Source of the DNA: Linepithema humile
Lineage: Eukaryota > Arthropoda > Insecta > Hymenoptera > Formicidae
Assembly: GCF_040581485.1 (NCBI RefSeq)
Contig: NC_090129.1
Location: 14,581,501 to 14,645,500 of the forward strand
DNA: 64,000 nucleotides
Reading direction: 5' to 3'
The notes under the pieces were generated by a model. It was not told where the DNA came from, did no database searches, and saw only the letters and a program-made list of their open reading frames with translations. Positions 31,302 through 42,262 of the stretch are shown here, piece by piece. Made by a program: the position numbers and the translations under genes. How positions within the stretch are numbered: the stretch's first letter is position 1; each line of letters begins with the position of its first letter.

Positions 31302-34300
31302 GTGGTAAGGCGGGGGAAATTTTTTATGGATACCCTCGGGCCTCGGGGGAAAACCCGAGGGTTATGTGGGAGTCCCCAGGGAAGGTGTCCCTGGGTATAC
31401 CCACTAAAACCCCCGCCGGTAGCCATCCTAACCCGTATTGAGAGGGGGTGAGGCATCGCCAGCGGCATTCATCTCACCCCCTCTCGGGTTTGACCGTTGT
31501 TCGGTCTCTTCCCAGGGGGGAGAAAGATAACTTCTCTCTCCCACCCCTCTGTTTCATCTCTTATTATTATTAGTGGGGAAGACTGGGCTACCTCAGTCTC
31601 CCCCCGCCCTCCCTGGTTTGTGTGTGGGGGGCCGGGACCACCGTGAGCTCCCGCTCACGATTGGCCCCCGCTGGGGGGAGAGGGGGGAATTCCTCCTCTC
31701 CACCCAGCCTCTCTATGCATGCATGGGGATATCCCTTTCTTGGGATGTAAGTCCCCAGGGGTCTTTCAGATTGTGATGGTGGTAGTGGCAAGTTTCCTTA
31801 CCACCTTCTGAGAGACCCCTACTCCTATCAGTCCCTGCGTAGGGCTGGTATACGGCGACGCGGGATTATTCTTCTCCTCCGCCGCGTTGCGGTCGGGGGA
31901 GTATTCCCATCGCCGTTACCTCCCGTTTTTTTCTGCGAAGAGGGGGGAGGTGCGGAGGATGGTGGAGTGCTGTCCACCTCCTCCGCCTCCCCCCTTCTGA
32001 TTCGTTCCGCCTCCTCTTTCTGCAGCATTACAGCGCCGCAGAAATCGGAGGCGGCCTTCCACTTATCCTCTCCCTCCAGCATTGCTTGAACCAATGCCGG
32101 AAGGGAGAGGTCCTCTCCCATCACTGCGGTCAGGGCTCGGCGCTCCTCTGTCCAAGCCTCACACTCGATGAGGGTGTGCTGCGCCGAGTCCCGACCGGCC
32201 GCACAGTGGTGGCATCCCGTCGTATGCTCCCTACCAATCTTGCACAGGTAGTCACCGAAGCAACCATGCCCGGTGAGTACCTGTGCCAGGTGGAACTCAA
32301 GTCCTCGTCCTCGCCTGTCTACCCATTCCGGCAGACAGGGCTGGATGGCGTGGGTGGTCCATCTACCCGTCGCAGAATCCGCAATGGCCTCCTGCCATTG
32401 GGATGCCCGCTCTGCGACGGGCATTCCTCCTGATTTTTTCCACGGCCCCTGGTCTTAGACGGGCACTCCCGGTGCGATCAGGGTCCCTCGTACGCCGATA
32501 AATCTCGGCGTACGAGTTCGCCAAAAACTCTACCGGGAGGAGGCCCGCCAGGGCCGTGGTTGCCACAAACGACGTCGTGCAGTAGGACCGAATGATCCTT
32601 GAGGCCAGCCGGCGCTGTTGGCGATGAACCATCGCTTGGATTCACCGACTGACCAGGACTTTATCGACCCATACCGGTGCCCCGTAAAGGGACACCGACT
32701 GCACGACATTGGCGTACAAACGCCGAACCCTTACGTTCGGCCCACCCACGTTGGGCAGGAGACGGCCTAACGCGGCCGCCATCCTGTCCGCTTTGGGGAT
32801 GATTTGCACAAAGTGCTTTTCAAAACCCCAAAGCCCATCCAGGATGAGGCCCAGATACTTCATCTGGGTCCCCACCAGGACTCGGACCTTCCCCAACCAC
32901 ATTTGGATGGGGGGAGAACGCCCCATGGCCCTGTTGTAAAAATACAAGGCCTCCGTCTTGTGCGGGGCGACCTCCAGTCCCATGGCTCTAATGGAGCATA
33001 CGACTGCTCGGGTTGCGGCATTAGCCGCGTCCCGAGCCTCTACCCAGTCCTTCCCCCGGGCTACTGTCAGTGTGTCGTCCGCATAACACAACAGACGACA
33101 GCCCAGGGGAAGCGCCGTGCGGATCACTCTATCATACGCGAGGTTCCACAGAAGGGGTCCTAAAACTGACCCCTGTGGAACCCCGCAGTGCATTGGCCTT
33201 CTGCTTACACGCTCCAGTTGATCTCGATACTGGAGCGTCCTGCCGCGGAAGTAGTCCCAGAATACATCCCTTAAATATTGGGGGAAGCCATGATGTTCCA
33301 TGGCCACCCTCACCCAGTCCCAGGGGAGGGAGTTAAACGCGTTGACAATGTCTAAAGACACTGCCAGTGCCACCTCTCCCTCCCCTATAATTTGGTCTAA
33401 GAGGGCCCTCAGGTGCAAAATTGCATCTGTGGTAGAGCGACCCTCCCGGAATCCAAATTGTTCTTCACTTAGGTCGGGACCGTTCTGCGACAGATGCTGG
33501 ACGATTCGGCCAGCAATTACTCTTTCGAATAGTTTGCTGACCTCGTCCAGCAGGCAAATCGGCCTATAAGCAGAAGGCTGCTCCGCCGGCTTCCCCTCTT
33601 TGTGGATCGGGGCCAAATTGGCCCTTTTCCACGCCAAGGGGAAGGTGCCCGTCCTGAGGCAGGTGTTATATAGCCTCTTCAGGCGGGCCCCTACTCCGCC
33701 AAAGACCAAGGCCCAGACTCGGCCAGGGATTCCATCAGGACCGGGGGCTTTGCCAGCCGCCCCCAATCTTTTTGCTACCTCGGAGAGCTCCCCTCCCGAA
33801 ATCTCCAGGTCCTCGGACCAGGGGGGACGGTCCCTTTTCAGGGGGATGTTAACATCCTTTTCAGGGAAGAGGGTCTCCACCACCTGACCGAGAAACTCCG
33901 GATCGAGCGTCTCCGAGATGAGGGGCGCCGCCGGTCTTAGCCTGTTCAAGACTATCCGGTACGGACGCCCCCATGGGTCCCTGTCGAGCTCCGCTATCAA
34001 CTCGTCCCAGGCCTTGGCCTTGGCCCTGCTAATGGCTGTCCGCAGTGCATACCTTACGGCAAGGTACACACCGCGCGCTATTGCAGTGTCCTCGTCATCT
34101 CCACTCGCCCTTCGTCGGGCCCTGAGGAGATTGCGTCGAGCTGCATTGGCCGCTCTGCGGAGTTCCGCGATCTCCTCACACCACCAATACGCCGCCCGAC
34201 GAGGGGCGGGTCTCGATCGGGGCATGGCCACGTCACAAACACGTGTCACCATGCCCACGATCGCGGCGGCCTCTTCTTCGGCTTCGACGTGGTCGGGAAG

Positions 34301-35027
34301 ATCCGCCCACGTCTCCACCAAGACCGCCGCCTCCAATCGGTCCTGGTCCAACTTGGCCAGGACCCATCTGCGTGGGGGTCTACTTCTCTTCCACAGGCGA
34401 CGGAGCAGCACGTCCCGGGGGGTGGCCGTCAGAACTACCTCTATAACTAGGTGGTCCGACAAGGACTCCGTGTCCGTCACCCTCCAGGACTCCACCAATT
34501 GTGCAGCCTGCGGGGAAGCCCATGTCAGATCGACTATGGACTCTCCACGGGGATGCACACACGTGCTCGCGAACCCCCTGTTTAACTGCAGGAGGTTCAG
34601 CTCCGCCGCCCAATCCATCATGCACTCACCCCTTCTATTGGTGTGCCGGGAACCCCACGCTATATTCCAAGCATTGAAGTCCCCGGCCACCAACACGGGA
34701 TGGTGGAGGCACCGGCGAATGCCCACCCCCATCTCCCGCAGGAGGTGTAAAAAGTCGGGGTGAGACATGCTGGGAGGGCCATAGACCCCCACCACCCGTA
34801 AGGCACCCCACCGCGCGATGACGTATCCCCTCCCCTTCTCCAGTAAGGATACGGGGGGGGGGAGCGCGGGGAGTGCCTTCTTATAATAACAGCGGAGCCA
34901 TCAGCGGCCGCGACCCAATTAGAATTTGAGTCGGGCGCACTGTATGGCTCCGCTACCACGCCCAATCCTGCATCACGCCCGCACAGGTTCGCAAGAAAAA
35001 GATCCTGGGCCTGCCGGGCGTGATTTA
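31302..35027 (-). mobile_element. R1-clade non-LTR retrotransposon, 5'-truncated, in a microsatellite
   Basis: On the minus strand it starts abruptly inside the endonuclease domain at about 35027, directly against (GA)n. It ends ...CTTACCACAAAAAAAATAAAAA at 31302, again against (GA)n. Its GC content is far above its surroundings. Because both flanks are the same CT/GA repeat, the element appears to have inserted into a microsatellite. Several R1-clade lineages are known for such targets. Confidence 0.75.
31828..35021 (-). pseudogene. ORF2 (endonuclease-RT) of the R1-clade element
   Basis: Endonuclease blocks are HARQAQDLFLANL, VAGDFNAWNIAWGSRHTNRR and ESLSDHLVIEV. RT blocks are KAPGPDGIPGRVW, LAPIHKEGKPAEQPSAYRPI, EEQFGFREGRSTTDAI, CGVPQGSVLGPLLWNLAYD and LLCYADDTLTV with the ADD triad intact. 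A long open stretch (about 34795-32642) encodes most of both domains. Breaks: a frameshift in a run of about ten Cs near 34855 separates the N-terminus, an in-frame TGA at 32642-32644 precedes RQQRRLASRI, and a further shift lies near 32365-32420. The C-terminus has C-x2-C...H...C (CHHCAAGRDSAQHTLIEC), as in R1-type ORF2. No ORF1 or 5' UTR. Confidence 0.8.
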
Positions 35028-35107
35028 CTCTCTCTCTCTCTCTCGCTCGCTCGCTCACTCACTCACTCACTCACTCACTCACTCACTCACTCACGCACGC
35101 ACGCACA
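35028..35107. repeat. (CT)n, (CACT)n and (CACG)n microsatellite
   Basis: (CT)n continues directly from the truncated 5' end of the R1-clade element, then (TCGC)n, (CACT)n and (CACG)n. Its composition mirrors the left flank at 31121-31301. Confidence 0.85.
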
Positions 35108-35125
35108 TGCAACATATTAAATTTT

Positions 35126-35238
35126 TTATAATATACTAACTTTTTTCACATTTTGTTCTGCCACGTTCCTTTGTCCCATCGCTAGCGGCGACGTCGCCGC
35201 GGTCTTCGTCGACGGCAACATCAATGTCGACGGCGGCA

Positions 35239-35269
<31 letters not shown>

Positions 35270-35497
35270 AGATGTCGATGTCGATGTCGACGTCGTCGTC
35301 GGTATCGGCGACCTCATCGTCGTCGGTGTCGGCGGCCTTGTCGTCGTCGTCGCCCTCGTTGTCACCCTCGTCGCCGTTTTCAATGGCAAACTGCCTTCGC
35401 TTCGTGCTGCAATAAAAATTATATATTATTTTATAATAATATATTTCTAAAAATGTTATTTCGCACTAAAAAAGTCAAAGTACTTACATCTCGGCAT
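35126..35497 (-). CDS. Small two-exon gene with Thr/Pro repeat protein (96 residues, uncertain)
   Basis: Minus-strand exons are 35497-35488 (a 10-nt coding exon, donor GTAAGT) and 35406-35126 (acceptor TTGCAG), phase 1. The product is dominated by alternating Thr/Pro and Thr/Ser (TSTSTSTPTPTPTPTP) from a CGACAC/CGACAT hexamer array. A second frame of the same exon would be Asp-rich, but it is not joined to the ATG by this intron. No family is recognised. Tandem TGCTCGC sits upstream (35530-35550). A simple-repeat artefact is a real alternative. Confidence 0.3.
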
Positions 35498-35802
35498 TGT
35501 TGCCTTCCGCTTCTTTTTAGTTTTTAGTTGCTCGCTGCTCGCTGCTCGCTGCTTGGTCGAAAGACAAATGAGAACTTTCAGACCAAATCTGAGGCCGTGT
35601 GCTGTTACCGTGCTCACTAATTTTGTTTGTAAATAATAAACATCACTCGACACTCTATGTATCAGTGTCAAACGAGAATGAGTCAAGAGCAAGCGAGATG
35701 ATATATTGAAGACTTCCGAAGTTTTTTCGCGCGAGGATTTCTTTATCTATCTTACGTATATATCTTACTATAAAAAATAAAATTTTTATATTTCACATTA
35801 TC

Positions 35803-37538
35803 AATTGAGAGCCCGGATCAAAAAACTCGCCCAGCGCTCGAAATCCTGTAAAAGTATTGTCCAAACGTCTTACAACACGTACTCTGGGTCACCAATTTTA
35901 ATAAAAAAATTTTGACGAGTAGTTTTCGTCCAATAAATTTTCTGTGCAAAACCATTTGACGCATTTCTCGGAATTTGCAGAGAAAAAATTTATAAAGTTG
36001 AACGCAAATAAACACGCACTGTAAATACTCCTACTGTTAAAATTAATTCTAGTAATTTGTAGCAGCTCAACGGGAAACGCCTGAATTATCACGCTGGAGA
36101 CTCGGGTTTGAGTACCTCACGGATTTTTTTTTCCTTTTTTTATATGAATTGTAGTGTTAAATACATTTTGTAAATACAAACGATATTTTTTTATTTATTG
36201 CTATTATTTTTTCATATGTGTAAATCCGAATTATTATAGAAGGAAGACGAAAGAAATAATTTTATAATTTAATTAATTTATATTCAATGATATGATATAA
36301 TATGCATAGTTTGCATCGCGTTTAAAAGAAAGTAGAACTATTTTTCAAAATGTTAATGAAGTATGTTTAAATAATTAATCAAACTAGTAATTAATAATTA
36401 ATTAAATTATAAAATTATTTCTTTCGTCTTCCTTCAATAATAATTCGGATTTTCACATATTATGAAAAAATAAAAGCAATAAGTAACAAAATATCGTTTG
36501 TATTTACAAAATGTATTTAACACTACAATTCATACAAAAAAAGGAAAAAAAAATCAGTGAGATACCCGAATCCGAGTCTCCAGCGTGATAATCCAGACGT
36601 TTCCCGTTGAGCTATTACGAACTAAAATTAATTTCAGCAGTAGGAGCATTTACACTGCGCATACATTTGTGTTTAACTTTAAGAATTTTTTTTCTGCAAA
36701 TTCTGAGAAGTGCGTCGAATGGCTTTGCACACAAACTTTATTGGTCGAAAACTATTGGTCGTCCAAATTTTTTTATTAAAATCGGTGACCCACAGTACGT
36801 GATGTCTCCTTTCAGAGCATGAAAATTTTGAAAGTCGCAAAATTAATTATTTTTAAATATAGGCTTATAGAGAATGACGAGACGGAACTTTTTTCTATTA
36901 GCAGTTTTTTTGTTCGATGCTTATTTTTAATAATAAAAATTAAAAACTGAAAAATTGTTATCCCCAAATTCAATAAGATTTTAAGATATAAATCGTCGTA
37001 ACTTAGCCAAATTTTGTTGAAATTGTTTGAAATTTGGTATACGCATGCAGTATAGTCTAGCGATGCCTACAAAACCATAAAGAAGCTGAAAATCGCCTAT
37101 TGTTTAATAATAATTAATTGCAAATTGAGGCCAGTCGGTACCACGTTTTTTTAGCTTCGCCGACAAAAAGTATCGAGGGAAATTGAAACTTGAAATTTGA
37201 AACAACTTCCAGTGAGACATTTGTTCCTCACTATTGAAGGAAGATTTTTGGAAATTTTCAGATCGATTCATTTAAAATTTGCGAAAATATGCATTTTATA
37301 AGAAAACATGTGACGCCGCTAATAATAGCTCCGTGAGCGCTGAACACCATCAGGCAGCGTACTCGCTGTTCGGCTTTCCAGAACTTGATTTTATAATAAT
37401 TTTTTAATGGTTATACATTTGAACAATTGCCCACTCACCACGAAATATCGAAATGACAAATTTCATGCTCTGAAATTTGGACAATACTTTTACAGGATTT
37501 CGAGCGCTGGGAGAGTTCTTTGATCCGGGCCCTCAATT
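35803..37538. mobile_element. 1.7-kb inverted-repeat element with internal palindrome and tRNA-like arms
   Basis: Terminal repeats of about 60 bp (AATTGAG...GCCCGGATCAAA; CAGCGCTCGAAATCCTG) are flanked by TTATC at 35798-35802 and 37539-37543. Inside, about 35870-36345 and 36350-36810 form a second inverted repeat (GTGACCCA and TGGGTCAC, CGTCTTCCTTC and GAAGGAAGACG). 36811-37478 is unique. No ORF is supported. Each inner arm carries a tRNA-like segment. The family is not known to me. Confidence 0.7.
36057..36630. other. Two tRNA-like segments in inverted orientation
   Basis: On + at about 36057-36123 and on minus at about 36630-36561. The right copy has TAGCTCAACGGG, fitting the Pol III A-box TRGYNNARNGG, then GGATTCGGGTATC in the T-arm position. 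The left copy has GCTCAACGGG and GGTTTGAGTACC. Spacing fits a tRNA-derived head; the B boxes deviate from consensus. The sequence between the arms is AT-rich. Confidence 0.45.
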
Positions 37539-37636
37539 TTATCGATTAGAAAATAATTGTAATGGTTTAATAAGATTTTTACAATTATAAAATGACATGA
37601 AACATGATATATAAATCGGATAATTTTTAAAATAGC

Positions 37637-37822
37637 TTTGCTGCGCGGAGCAGAGACAGTGATGCCAGATTCTAGACACAAGAAGCACGAACGGAGGGGT
37701 AACCGCACTATGCACGAGCATGTATATGGATACCCCTCCGTTCGTGCTTCTTTTTTCTAGTCTAAAAAGTCTAGAATCAGGCATCGTTGACGCAGAGTCG
37801 CGCGGTGCTGTACAGCAAAACA
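37637..37822. repeat. Foldback MITE with a 20-bp perfect inner stem
   Basis: AGAAGCACGAACGGAGGGGT (37681-37700) is matched in reverse complement at 37732-37751. Outer arms also pair (GCCAGATTCTAGAC and GTCTAGAATCAGGC). About 185 bp, no coding. Confidence 0.7.
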
Positions 37823-37969
37823 GAAAAACAGTGAAAAGAATTGACCGTTACAACGTGTTGAATGTGTTAATAAAAAATTTTATTATATATTATTTATTAT
37901 ATATTATTATTTATTATAAATAAATAACTAAAATAAGTGAAAATGGGGCAAAATGAATGTAGTATATAA

Positions 37970-38415
37970 AATTTATTAATTTATTTATATATTCTTGAAA
38001 AAAGTAAAACCTATATAATGTAAGAAAGTAGTTCTTTGCTTATCTTTTTATAATTTAAAATTGTTCATTTACGTACTTTCTTAATAGTAATTAGCGCTGT
38101 TTTTTTTCAAAAATTTACAATACGTACTAACTTTTTACAAAATAGTAGTTAGTGCCAGAGGCGGTTTATTCGTGTGCTGGCTGAATATTTTATACCAGAG
38201 GCGATCTATTCGTGTGCTAGTTTTTTTAAAATTTGTAACCACATGCGCTTTGAGTAGGTAATTAATATTTCGAGGCATTTATGTTGTTAAAACATTAATT
38301 TTCTTTTACCAAATACTTAATTTCTAGTGATAAAAATTTATAAACAAAGGACTACATATTTTTAAAGGTTTTACTTTTTTCAAGATTATGTAAAATAATT
38401 TAATAAATTCATTTA
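37970..38415. repeat. Imperfect palindrome, about 445 bp
   Basis: ATTCTTGAAAAAAGTAAAACCT (from 37991) is inverted at about 38373-38393. The spacer holds a 40-bp tandem phrase (CCAGAGGCG...TATTCGTGTGCT) at 38155 and 38195. Non-coding foldback. Confidence 0.55.
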
Positions 38416-38478
38416 TAACAAGACTTTACAAAATAATAATCCATTTATTTTATTTGCAGGCGACAATTAAAATTAAAG

Positions 38479-39882
38479 ATGCTTCAAACCCAAGAGATAG
38501 TTGATTCCGAGAACATAAAGTTTACCACAAGTACTAGCGACGAATCCGTCGAGAAATCTGTGGTATCCCTACCCGACACGATGGATTCGGAAGCTAGTAC
38601 TCAAGTAATGCAATGCCTGGAATCAACGTCTCATACAGGTATGTCTTATTTAAGTATTAATGATAACGATACTCTTGTTATCGAAAAAAATGCCCCTCTA
38701 GACACTTCTTGTATACAAGAAAGTTTGCCTGAGGGCCGTCGCATTGTCGACATTGCTTTTATGTGGAATGAAATCCACAGAACATTTGATAATCATGCGC
38801 GAGGAATAGAGTGCCAGTTTAGAGATTGGAAACTCATAAATTCTCGTCGCAATGGATTAATGACACAGTTGTTTTTCCAATGTCAAATGTGCAATTATAA
38901 AGCCAGTATCTGGTCAGAACCCACAGAACCAGAAACATTGGACATTAATACAGCTGTTGTAGCAGGAACTGTTACAACGGGAATTGGTTATGCGCAGCTC
39001 GAAGAGCTATGTGCAGCCATAAATGTTCATTGTATGTCTGAGCCTACTTATATCAAATACAGGGAGAATTTAGTTGATGATTTCAACCAAACAGCCATGA
39101 AAAATATGAAAATGGCTGGCGAAGTTGAAAAGCAACTCGCTCTCGAGAGAAACAATGTTATAAATGGCATTCCATACATAACCGTTGTAGCAGATGGTAG
39201 TTGGATGAAGAGATCGTATGGCAATGCTTACAATTCTCTTTCGGGTATTGGAGCCATAATTGGTTACCATACAAGAAAGATTCTCTTTGTCGGTGTCCGT
39301 AATAAATTTTGCGCAGTATGTGATATAGCAGAGCGAAATGGTGTCAAATCAAAAGCTCATAAATGCTATAAAAATTTTAATCAGAACACAAGCTCCACAA
39401 GCATGGAGAGCGATATCATCGTAGAAGGTTTTAAATGTAGCCTCGAAATGCATGGACTGATTTATAAAACGGTTATTGCCGATGGTGACAGTAGCGTGTA
39501 TCAGCGTGTCTATTCTTGATAACAGACCATACTGTGAACAAAAGGTGACAGTAAAAAAAATAGAATGCAAAATCACTTGCTTCGCAATCTGTGCAAAAAG
39601 CTGAAAGCTGTAGCAAAGACGACTCAGCCAAAAACAAATAGACAGCGTGGCTTTGTAGAGTTGCGAAATGTTGTGAAAAACAACATTTTAAATATTCGAA
39701 AAGAAATAGAAAAGGTAGCCGCTCTGCAAAGAGAAAAAGAACAAACACCTCAACATTGTAAGGCTATGGAATTACGAAATGATATATTGAACATTCCTAG
39801 CCATGTTTTTGGCCAACATAAGCGATGCGAAGCACGCAGTCGTATGTGCAAAGAAAATGGTAATGAAACGAAAAGAAATTAT
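38479..39882 (+). pseudogene. Mutator-like transposase gene, 5' part (interrupted)
   Basis: After a polar Ser/Thr-rich N-terminus the product reads RIVDIAFMWNEIH, FFQCQMCNYKASIWSE, GIGYAQLEELCAAINV, then VVADGSWMKRSYGNAYNSLSG, GYHTRKILFVGVRNKFCAVC and VIADGDSSVYQ. This is the Mutator-like transposase domain found in large insect proteins that also carry YqaJ nuclease and protease domains (from memory). The DG...D-type acidic residues are present. The first frame ends at 39519 with a frameshift. The continuation (CEQKVTVKKIECKNHLLRNLCKKL) runs in another frame to 39886, where the Gypsy element interrupts it. The coding continues at 46480 in the same frame across the insertion. Confidence 0.75.
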
Positions 39883-39886
39883 GTAC

Positions 39887-40940
39887 TGTAAGCGCCTATT
39901 AGAAATTGCGCTTATTTAGGTTAAGTCGCGCCTAGATGGCAGTTTAGTCTTAGGGTGCGGTCGAGTTACTGCTACAAATGCTTTGAAGCGTTTCGACTGC
40001 GGTCAATTTAGCACTTCGAAACATTTCAATGATATAAATGACGTCACTGAAACGTCATAAATATTCTCTACCATTTCGCTTCCAATGTTGCAGCCGGAGA
40101 GGTAGTACGGCTGAAGCGTTTTTTGAATTTTCGTAAATTGCGGGAAATTGTGTCGACTGTCGACTGAACAACATACATGTGTAACGTGGTTCTACGTGCT
40201 CATCTGAAGATTCTGTGTATAATAAAAAACATTGAGCTACATTATTGTTAAAAATGCCAAATATTACGCTATTTGATGAAAGAAATCAAAGTATATGTTC
40301 AACATAATTTTCAATATTCTTAATACGGTTTTCATTTGTGATATTTTGAGAGGTTATTATTATGTCAATTTCTTCATTATCACAAAGATAAGAATATATA
40401 TCTAAATAATTCTTTACAATACATATTGCAGCTATATCTTTATTCATTTTTAAAAAATTTTTAAACTTCGTTATGTTTTATATGTTAATTTATATTTTTT
40501 TTTTAATTTTACACTTCAAACGCTTCAGACACTTTCAGACCGGTCAATTTTACCAACGTTGAGAACATCTGTAGCGCTACTTGACCATTCCATGAAAGCG
40601 TTGAAAACGAAAGCGTTCGAAGCATTCAGAAGCGGCAACTCGACCGCACCCTTAGTCTTAAAGCGCAAGTGTATTTCCTGTCTCTTGTGATTGGCCGATG
40701 CCTCTGATTGGTGCACGGAAACACGTAACGTCGTCGAGGCACAGAGAAGCTTCGAGTCGCCATAGTATTAGAAGACTGTAACACGAGCTGATGGAAGAAT
40801 CAGTGGCCGGCATAGCCGGTGAATAAAGACTTTTAGTTAAAAGTGAACGTATCCTATTGCTCTCCCAATCTGCTTTTCTTGACGAATCACAATCATTTCC
40901 TGACGAACTAGCTCTCATTAAACACATTGAGAGTTTTACA
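39887..40940 (+). repeat. 5' LTR (1,054 bp, enlarged by a MITE)
   Basis: Matches the 3' LTR (352 bp) except for the 699-bp MITE at 39953-40651 and a few substitutions. It contains CTTAGGTT-type U3 sequence, an AATCAGTGGC initiator-like site and GTGAATAAAG (AATAAA). Confidence 0.85.
39953..40651. mobile_element. Harbinger-type MITE inside the 5' LTR
   Basis: The ends are GGGTGCGGTCGAGTTACTGCT and, inverted, GGGTGCGGTCGAGTTGCCGCT, flanked by TTA (39950-39952 and 40652-40654). No ORF. The TTA duplication suggests a PIF/Harbinger origin, with ends different from the full element at 15.4 kb. Absence from the 3' LTR shows it inserted after the Gypsy element. Confidence 0.8.
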
Positions 40941-41333
40941 GTTCAGAAGTGGGATCGAGACTCAAGGATCAAGACTCAACGGTCGATATTTTAGTGACTA
41001 AGTCTTATCAAACGATACAGTTCATCATTGTCAGTGCGCGTAAATGTTACGTTCGTGATTATTACGCGTGTGTTTCCTTTAGTGGTCGCTTCACGGTCAG
41101 CATTATACCGTAAAGGTATCGCTTTTCTCCGTGGGCATTATCGCCGGTAGCCGGGACCACGTGGTAACGCCATTTTGTCTCAAAAGTAGTCTTGGCGCTG
41201 CCATTGTTTTTACGTCTGTCGCGCCTGTGACGCCATCGTGGGGACACTTAAGACATTAAGAAACTTTCTCACTAATAGTCAACACAGTGTGGTGAAGCCA
41301 TTGAAGTGCGGTTTGACATACCCGCTATTCATT

Positions 41334-42249
41334 ATGGATCGATTACAGTTAGAAAACCTATCTTACAAAGAATTGTGCGAACGAGCCATCGGTTTAGGGA
41401 TCGAACCGCCGCGCACTCGTCCAAAATGCATCGACGCTATCATGCAGTATTACGAAAGAAACAAGATACAGGTTTCCGGCGATGATGAGGACGCGATCGA
41501 TTTGCAGCTCTCGCAAGCCAACAAAGCTGCTGAAATTATTGGTTCTAGTGCTCGCGTGACAAATAACTCGCGATCTAGTGACGTGCCTCCATCGGACGCC
41601 GAAGAACCAAGTTTACGCTCTGTTGTTACACTGTTAGCGCAACAAATACAACAGAATCAACAACTGTTCGCTCAGTTTATGTCCATGTCTATCGCTAACG
41701 GGTCTGGCGCTCGGAATGGATTCTCCATCGGCGAGGAAGACCGTCATGGTGTTACGTCCATTCAAAACCAATCAGCCAGGAACTCGTTGCCGCCAGCACA
41801 AGCGGTACAACTTCTCGCTTCTCAGATTCCAGAATTCCGCGGATCCGAGGACGAGGAGGTCGATCTATGGATCCAGAAAATAGAGAAAGTATCAAGGATA
41901 CAGTGTTTCTCAAGACGCGACCCTTTTGGCAGCATCAAGTAAACTGACAAAAGCGGCGCGCAAGTGGTACGACTTAACTGTCGGCACCGCAAATGAATCG
42001 TGGCAAGAATTCAAGACGGGAATATCCAAGCGTTTCCGGAATTCTATACCATTCCATATCCAGATGCAACGAGTGGAATTAAGAAAATGGAACCCGGCCA
42101 AAGAAACTTTCGCCGATTATGCAAACGACAAGCTCGCCTTGTTGCACCGCCTTAAGCTTAAACAAGATGAGATTTTGCTTCTCATAGATGGAATACCCAA
42201 AACGGGCCTTCGCCATCTAGCAGCTGCCTTAAAAATCGATTCAGAATGA
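41334..42249 (+). pseudogene. gag of the Gypsy element
   Basis: The ATG at 41334 begins a SAP-like N-terminus (LENLSYKELCERAIGLGI) and a Gln-rich middle (LLAQQIQQNQQLFAQF). The capsid-type retrotrans-gag region follows: IPEFRGSEDEEVDLWIQKIE, then in a second frame KWYDLTVGTANESWQEF and FRNSIPFHIQMQRVELRKW. A frameshift lies near 41905-41925 and a stop at 42247-42249. Forms the virus-like particle in intact relatives. A short upstream-in-frame extension to 41238 exists without support. Confidence 0.7.
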
Positions 42250-42262
42250 CTTTCTACAAGAA

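Noticed and set aside
31080..31468. ORFs on both strands with His/Thr/Ala/Arg and Ser/Leu repeats
   Set aside because: They are translations of (CACG)n and (CT)n microsatellites and run into the R1-clade 3' UTR; no non-repetitive coding content.
33918..34763. + strand ORF of 281 codons
   Set aside because: Antisense to the R1-clade endonuclease; the high GC content makes long shadow ORFs.
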